Origin: Acidobacteriota bacterium
Lineage (GTDB): Bacteria > Acidobacteriota > Vicinamibacteria > Vicinamibacterales > UBA2999
Reading direction: 5' to 3'
Assembly (NCBI GenBank): GCA_020851835.1
Contig: JADZBZ010000102.1
Coordinates: 1 to 7,986, forward strand
DNA: 7,986 nucleotides
Shown: positions 4,570-7,986 of the stretch, piece by piece
Numbering within the stretch: position 1 is the stretch's first letter
Layout of the letters: each line of letters begins with the position of its first letter
Made by a program: the position numbers and the translations under genes
The notes under the pieces: generated by a model
What the model was told of the DNA's origin: nothing
Database searches by the model: none
What the model saw: the letters and a program-made list of their open reading frames with translations, nothing else

Positions 4570-4971
4570 CTAGAAGTTGTGATGGACCTCGTTCGTCTTC
4601 TTCGAGATCTGGGCCGCGCTCGTCAGGTTGGTCAACAGGAGCTTAGCGTAGACCTCGTCCTGCCCCCAGTCCTCGTCGAGCACGCCCTCGCCAAGCGTCA
4701 CCGTGAATGTGCGTGCCTCGGTGGCCGTCGGTGACCCGTCCGGGAAGTAGAACGCGGTGCCGAACGTGTAGAGGAAGTCGTCGGCGCCGGTCAACCCCGA
4801 GTCGGCGCCCCAGAGCTGGCACTTCAGCTTGAAGTGCCGGCCGTCACCGCAGCTCTTCATCTGGCACAGTTCGAGCGCCGTGAAGTTCACGTCGCACTTC
4901 ACCGTGACGTTCGCAAGCTTCTTCTTACGGTCGTGCTGAATGGCCAATGTCGCGTTCGTGATGCTTGCCAT
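4570..4971 (-). CDS. Unrecognised, well-supported 133-aa protein, probably beta-rich
   Basis: The protein begins MASITNATLAIQHDRKKK and ends KKTNEVHHNF. Alternating polar/hydrophobic stretches (KLANVTVKCDVNFTALEL, HFKLKCQLWG, EARTFTVTLGEGVLDEDWG, VYAKLLLTNLTSA) suggest a compact beta-sandwich of about eight strands. There are four cysteines (C26, C36, C41, C51) in the first half, close enough for two disulphides or a metal site, and an acidic loop DEDWGQDEVY (~99-108). No signal peptide or membrane helix is seen, so it is probably cytoplasmic or exported by another route. The ATG at 4971 follows AAGGAA four bases away. The frame remains open upstream to 5334, but that part is less protein-like apart from two CxxCH motifs noted as a finding. 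Third positions and composition leave little doubt it is coding. I cannot assign a family or function. Confidence 0.82.
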   Translation of the reverse strand: MASITNATLAIQHDRKKKLANVTVKCDVNFTALELCQMKSCGDGRHFKLKCQLWGADSGLTGADDFLYTFGTAFYFPDGSPTATEARTFTVTLGEGVLDEDWGQDEVYAKLLLTNLTSAAQISKKTNEVHHNF

Positions 4972-4974
4972 ACG

Positions 4975-4980
4975 TTCCTT
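4975..4980 (-). promoter_or_regulatory. Ribosome binding site that sets the start of the 133-aa gene
   Basis: AAGGAA on the minus strand, three bases before the ATG at 4971 (spacer CGT). It favours this start over the in-frame extension reaching 5334. Confidence 0.65.
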
Positions 4981-5108
4981 ACCCTTTCGCGGGGCTCCGC
5001 GCCCGGGGCGGCGACGGACAATCCGCGTGGGTCCCGTCTCCCCACGGCCGTTTTCGACTCGCAATGGAATGGTGTTGCTGGACAAGGAAACGTGACAAGC
5101 GCCGCAGC

Positions 5109-5141
5109 GCAGGAACACCCGTCCCAGGTGGCAGTTCCTGC
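5109..5141. repeat. 8-bp perfect inverted repeat
   Basis: GCAGGAAC (5109-5116) and GTTCCTGC (5134-5141) are exact complements separated by 17 bases. It may be an operator or leader hairpin for the 133-aa gene. It overlaps the open frame that encodes the CxxCH motifs. Confidence 0.45.
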
Positions 5142-5181
5142 AAAGCGGCTCCGGTGCCCTCCGCATCTCCGCGCGGAATCC

Positions 5182-5209
5182 GACTGACGGTAACGTTCCT
5201 TCGTCAGTC
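5182..5209. repeat. 8-bp perfect inverted repeat around AACGTT
   Basis: GACTGACG (5182-5189) and CGTCAGTC (5202-5209) are exact complements around a 12-base centre that includes the palindrome AACGTT. The nested symmetry suits a dimeric DNA-binding protein, about 210 bp upstream of the 133-aa start. Confidence 0.45.
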
Positions 5210-5226
5210 CGGTGAAGAATCCAAGA

Positions 5227-5250
5227 GGGAGCGCGGGACCGGACGCTCCC
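5227..5250 (-). terminator. Candidate terminator of the glucosidase transcript
   Basis: GGGAGCG (5227-5233) and CGCTCCC (5244-5250) form a perfect 7-bp stem with a 10-base loop. On the minus strand the stem is followed by TCTTGGATTCTT, moderately T-rich. It lies about 120 bp beyond the glucosidase stop, so it could end that message before the 133-aa gene. Confidence 0.4.
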
Positions 5251-5370
5251 ACGCCGGACGTCATCGGCCCCCGTAGCCACAGGCGGCCGGTGAGGGTGAC
5301 GAACCGGTCGAAGTCGGCAGTCGGCGGCTCGCACCCTTCCGGCCGGTCGAGCTTCCCCTCGTGTCTGAGG

Positions 5371-7986
5371 TCAGTGGGGCGCCTCGCGAGGTTGCAGGAG
5401 CTTGGCGACGAGTCCGGTCCAACCGGTCTGATGCGAGGCCCCCAGACCATGGCCATCGTCGCCATCGAAGTACTCGTGGAACAGGACGTAATCGCGGAAA
5501 TGCGGATCCTCCGCGTACGGCCCATGCTGGAGAGCGCCGGGGCGCTGTCCCTTGGCGTCGGGCAGGAATAGGCGAGTCAGCCGATTGGTCAATTCGTCAG
5601 CCACCGCATTGAGGGTCATGAAGGTGCCGGAGCCGGTGGGATGCTCGATGCACAAGTCGTCGCCGTAGTAGTGGTGGAACTTCTGCAACGACTCGATGAT
5701 GAGAAAATTAACCGGGAACCAGATAGGGCCGCGCCAGTTGGAGTTGCCGCCGAACAGACCGGACGCCGATTCGGCCGGCTGGTAATTCACGCTGTAGGAC
5801 TGACCGTGACCGGTGAAGACGTAGGGATGATCGCGGTGATGTCGCGAGAGCGAGCGCACCCCATAGGAGGACAGGAACTCCGTCTCGTCGAGCATGCGCC
5901 GGAGCAGGCATTTCATGCGATGACCAGGCAGGAGCGACAGCAGCCGCCGCTCGCCGCTACCCGGCTCGGACCATCGCGATACGAGACGGGCCAGGTCCGG
6001 CCGATAGTTGAGGAACCATTCCAGCCGCTGCCGGAACGCCGGTACCTTCTCCAGGAGGTCGGGATTGAGCGTCTCCACTGCGAACAGCGGAATGAGCCCA
6101 ACCATCGAGCGCAGCCGCAGTGGGACGCGTGCGCCAGTCGGCAGCTTCAGCACGTTGTAGAAGAACTCGTCCTGCTCGTCCCAGAGGCCCGATCCGTCAC
6201 CGGCCATGTTGCTCATGGCGGCGGCGATCCCCAGGAAGTGTTCGAAGAACTTCGTGGAGATGTCCTCGTACACCGGGTTGTGCTGCGCCAGTTCGAGGGC
6301 GATGCGCATGAGGTTCAGGCAGTACATGGCCATCCAACTCGTGCCGTCGGCCTGATTGATGTGGCCGCCGGTCGGGAGCGGCACGCTACGGTTGAACACT
6401 CCGATGTTGTCCAACCCCAGGAACCCGCCCTGGAAGATGTTGTTGCCATCGACATCCTTGCGGTTCACCCACCACGTGAAATTGAGCATCAGCTTGTGGA
6501 GCACGCGCTCCAGAAACGCGAGGTCGCCTGTTCCGCCTCGCCGCTTGCGATCGATCCCGAACACGCGCCATGCCGCCCAGGCATGCACCGGGGGATTCAC
6601 GTCGCCCAACGCCCACTCGTACGCCGGCAGCTGACCGTTGGGATGCATGTACCATTCGCGCGTCAGCAGCACGAGCTGGGACTTGGCGAACTCCGGGTCG
6701 ATCAACGCCAGCGGGATGCAGTGGAAGGCCAGATCCCACGCGGCATACCAGGGGTACTCCCACGTGTCGGGCATCGACATGACGTCGGCGTTGTTCAGAT
6801 GCTGCCAGTCGTGGTTCCGACCGTGGAGCCGCTCCGGAGGCGGCGGCGGCTGCGCGGGATCGCCGTGCAACCATTGCGGCACGTCGTAGTAGTAGAACTG
6901 CTTGCTCCAGAGCAGGCCGGCGAACGCCTGGCGTTGCACGTTGCGCCGTTCGGCATCGGGCAGCCCGGACTGCAGCCCGGCATAGAAGTCGTCCGCCTCG
7001 CGCTGTCGTCGCGCGACGATCGCGTCGAAATCGCTGAATGGCTCCACGGCTGACGGCGCGTCCGTGAGGCGCAGCCGCAGGCAGGTCGCACCGCCCGCCG
7101 GTACGGTGAGCGCATAGTGCGCGGCGGCCTTCGTGCCGACTCGCCGCGGATTCACCGCGTCGCTACGATCGGCGACGACATACTCGTGGAAGGCGTCCTT
7201 GTAGAAGCCCGAGGCGCCAGAGCCGAACAGACGCGCCACATTGGTGTCGTTGTCGCAGAACAATAGCGTCGCGCCCGCATCGCAGTACAGCCGGTAGCTC
7301 CCCAGCTCCGGATGGCGGGCGCTCACGACCCCCGGCGCCACTTCGCGCAGTTCGGGCTTCACGGCGGCATCAGTCCACGACCAGGTGTTGCGAAACCAGA
7401 GCTGCGGCATGACGTCGAGGCGGGAGGCTTCGGGGCCACGATTGTGCACCATGATGCGCATCAAAATGTCGTTCGGTGCGGCCTTGGCATACTCGACGAA
7501 CACATCGAAGTAGCGGTGTTCTTCGAAGATGCCCGTGTCGATCAGTTCGAACTCGGGCTGCTCCCTCCCGCGGCGCCGGTTCTCGTCCACCAGCGCGTCA
7601 TACGGAAACGCGCGCTGCGGATACTTGTAGAGCATCTTCAGGTACGAACTGGTCGGCGTGGCGTCGAGATAGTAATAGAGCTCCTTGACATCCTCACCGT
7701 GGTTGCCTTCGCTGTTGGTCAGGCCGAACAGGCGTTCCTTCAGGATGGGGTCGCGTCCGTTCCACAGGGCGACCGCGAGGCAGAGCCACTGGCGGTCGTC
7801 ACTCAGGCCGGCGATGCCATCCTCACCCCAGCGATAGGCGCGGCTGCTGGCTGCATCGTGCGATAGATACCCCCAGGCGTCGCCGTGCGGGCTGTAGTCC
7901 TCGCGCACGGTGCCCCACTGCCGCTCGCTCAGATACGGCCCCCAGCGCTTCCACGCGTGCGTACCGCGCGCGTCTTCAGCCAGGCG
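5371..7986 (-). CDS. GH63/MGH1-like glucosidase, C-terminal 871 aa (start beyond right edge)
   Basis: A large glycoside hydrolase of the GH63-type (alpha/alpha)6-barrel clan, of the kind usually annotated simply as glucosidase (MGH1-like domain). The N-terminal part visible here (RWGPYLSERQWGTVREDYS, then YRWGEDGIAGLSDDRQ) is the family's usual opening, so probably only a few tens of residues are missing from a total near 880-900. The first ~300 residues form a beta-rich domain; the barrel follows from about 330. Motifs, numbered from the first complete codon in the window: YAAWDLAFHC (D418), FLGLDNIGVFNR (D526, likely acid), GGNSNWRGPIWFPVNF (NWRGPIW at 750-756), and HEYFDGDDGHGLG (E838, likely base) just before GASHQTGWTGLVA. 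Catalytic roles are by analogy with GH63 enzymes. It should hydrolyse alpha-glucosidic or mannosylglycerate-type bonds; substrate unknown. No break or frameshift is seen. Confidence 0.92.
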   Translation of the reverse strand, partial: RLAEDARGTHAWKRWGPYLSERQWGTVREDYSPHGDAWGYLSHDAASSRAYRWGEDGIAGLSDDRQWLCLAVALWNGRDPILKERLFGLTNSEGNHGEDVKELYYYLDATPTSSYLKMLYKYPQRAFPYDALVDENRRRGREQPEFELIDTGIFEEHRYFDVFVEYAKAAPNDILMRIMVHNRGPEASRLDVMPQLWFRNTWSWTDAAVKPELREVAPGVVSARHPELGSYRLYCDAGATLLFCDNDTNVARLFGSGASGFYKDAFHEYVVADRSDAVNPRRVGTKAAAHYALTVPAGGATCLRLRLTDAPSAVEPFSDFDAIVARRQREADDFYAGLQSGLPDAERRNVQRQAFAGLLWSKQFYYYDVPQWLHGDPAQPPPPPERLHGRNHDWQHLNNADVMSMPDTWEYPWYAAWDLAFHCIPLALIDPEFAKSQLVLLTREWYMHPNGQLPAYEWALGDVNPPVHAWAAWRVFGIDRKRRGGTGDLAFLERVLHKLMLNFTWWVNRKDVDGNNIFQGGFLGLDNIGVFNRSVPLPTGGHINQADGTSWMAMYCLNLMRIALELAQHNPVYEDISTKFFEHFLGIAAAMSNMAGDGSGLWDEQDEFFYNVLKLPTGARVPLRLRSMVGLIPLFAVETLNPDLLEKVPAFRQRLEWFLNYRPDLARLVSRWSEPGSGERRLLSLLPGHRMKCLLRRMLDETEFLSSYGVRSLSRHHRDHPYVFTGHGQSYSVNYQPAESASGLFGGNSNWRGPIWFPVNFLIIESLQKFHHYYGDDLCIEHPTGSGTFMTLNAVADELTNRLTRLFLPDAKGQRPGALQHGPYAEDPHFRDYVLFHEYFDGDDGHGLGASHQTGWTGLVAKLLQPREAPH

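Larger units (their letters stand above)
4972..5370. other. Intergenic region upstream of the 133-aa gene
   Basis: Four hundred bases with no convincing gene. Two overlapping minus frames are open and each has short protein-like stretches: one, about 5180-5365, reads FDRFVTLTGRLWLRGP; the other, about 5090-5145, has two CxxCH motifs. Neither has a clear start or ribosome site. Three dyads are present (listed separately). No good sigma-70 promoter could be picked out; TTGTCA at 5097-5092 (minus) is the best -35 candidate but lacks a matching -10. Confidence 0.5.

Noticed and set aside
4868..4876. GTTCGAGC, matching the tRNA T-loop, as an attachment repeat
   Set aside because: Only eight bases match and they lie inside the well-supported 133-aa gene; flanking bases differ from the tRNA.
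4899..5525. 208-codon minus frame overlapping the glucosidase 3' end and the 133-aa gene
   Set aside because: It overlaps two supported genes at both ends. The central part (FDRFVTLTGRLWLRGP) is protein-like, but there is no start or ribosome site and the rest is Ser/Arg-rich.
5641..7053. Plus-strand 470-codon open frame opposite the glucosidase
   Set aside because: It is a His/Val/Gln-rich antisense shadow of a clearly coding gene; long antisense frames are common at this G+C content.
1..7986. CRISPR array or tandem repeats
   Set aside because: No regularly spaced direct repeats were seen; the repeated structure present is inverted dyads.

Overview
This is a GC-rich bacterial window. The protein flavour (the zinc-motif tyrosine recombinase, the MGH1-like glucosidase, intergenic DNA full of GC-rich dyads) would fit an Acidobacteriota (Vicinamibacteria-like) genome or a similar soil lineage. 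That placement is inference; no taxonomic marker beyond one tRNA is present.

Left edge (1-459): the first 58 codons of a multidrug-type ABC exporter run off the left edge on the minus strand. A possible 41-codon ORF lies just upstream of it. A tRNA promoter follows on the plus strand.

Candidate integrated element (460 to somewhere after 3126): an intact tRNA-Arg(UCU) is followed by a cluster of perfect hairpins. Next comes a minus-strand cassette: an excisionase-like HTH protein whose gene overlaps a complete tyrosine recombinase with all catalytic residues. Diverging from it across a structured 290-bp gap is an MntA/HepT (MNT nucleotidyltransferase antitoxin / HEPN RNase toxin) pair with overlapping ORFs. 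Integrase beside a tRNA plus a stabilising toxin-antitoxin module is the layout of a small genomic island using the tRNA as attachment site. The distal attachment site could not be found in the window.

Middle (3127-5370): about 350 bp of non-coding DNA crowded with perfect dyads ends in an 18-bp perfect inverted repeat that covers the stop codon of the next gene. Three minus-strand ORFs then follow in reading order 133 aa -> a doubtful short ORF -> 269 aa. The 133-aa protein has a clear Shine-Dalgarno and coding character. The 269-aa ORF looks coding for its first ~190 codons and less so in its tail. None is recognisable by function. The 400 bp upstream of the 133-aa gene holds three dyads, one of them a possible terminator for the gene to its right.

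Right edge (5371-7986): 871 codons of a GH63/MGH1-like glucosidase on the minus strand, complete at the C-terminus and lacking only its extreme N-terminus beyond the window.

The part most worth follow-up is the integrase/xis/MNT-HEPN block with its shared regulatory gap, followed by the dyad-rich segment and the unrecognised minus-strand genes.
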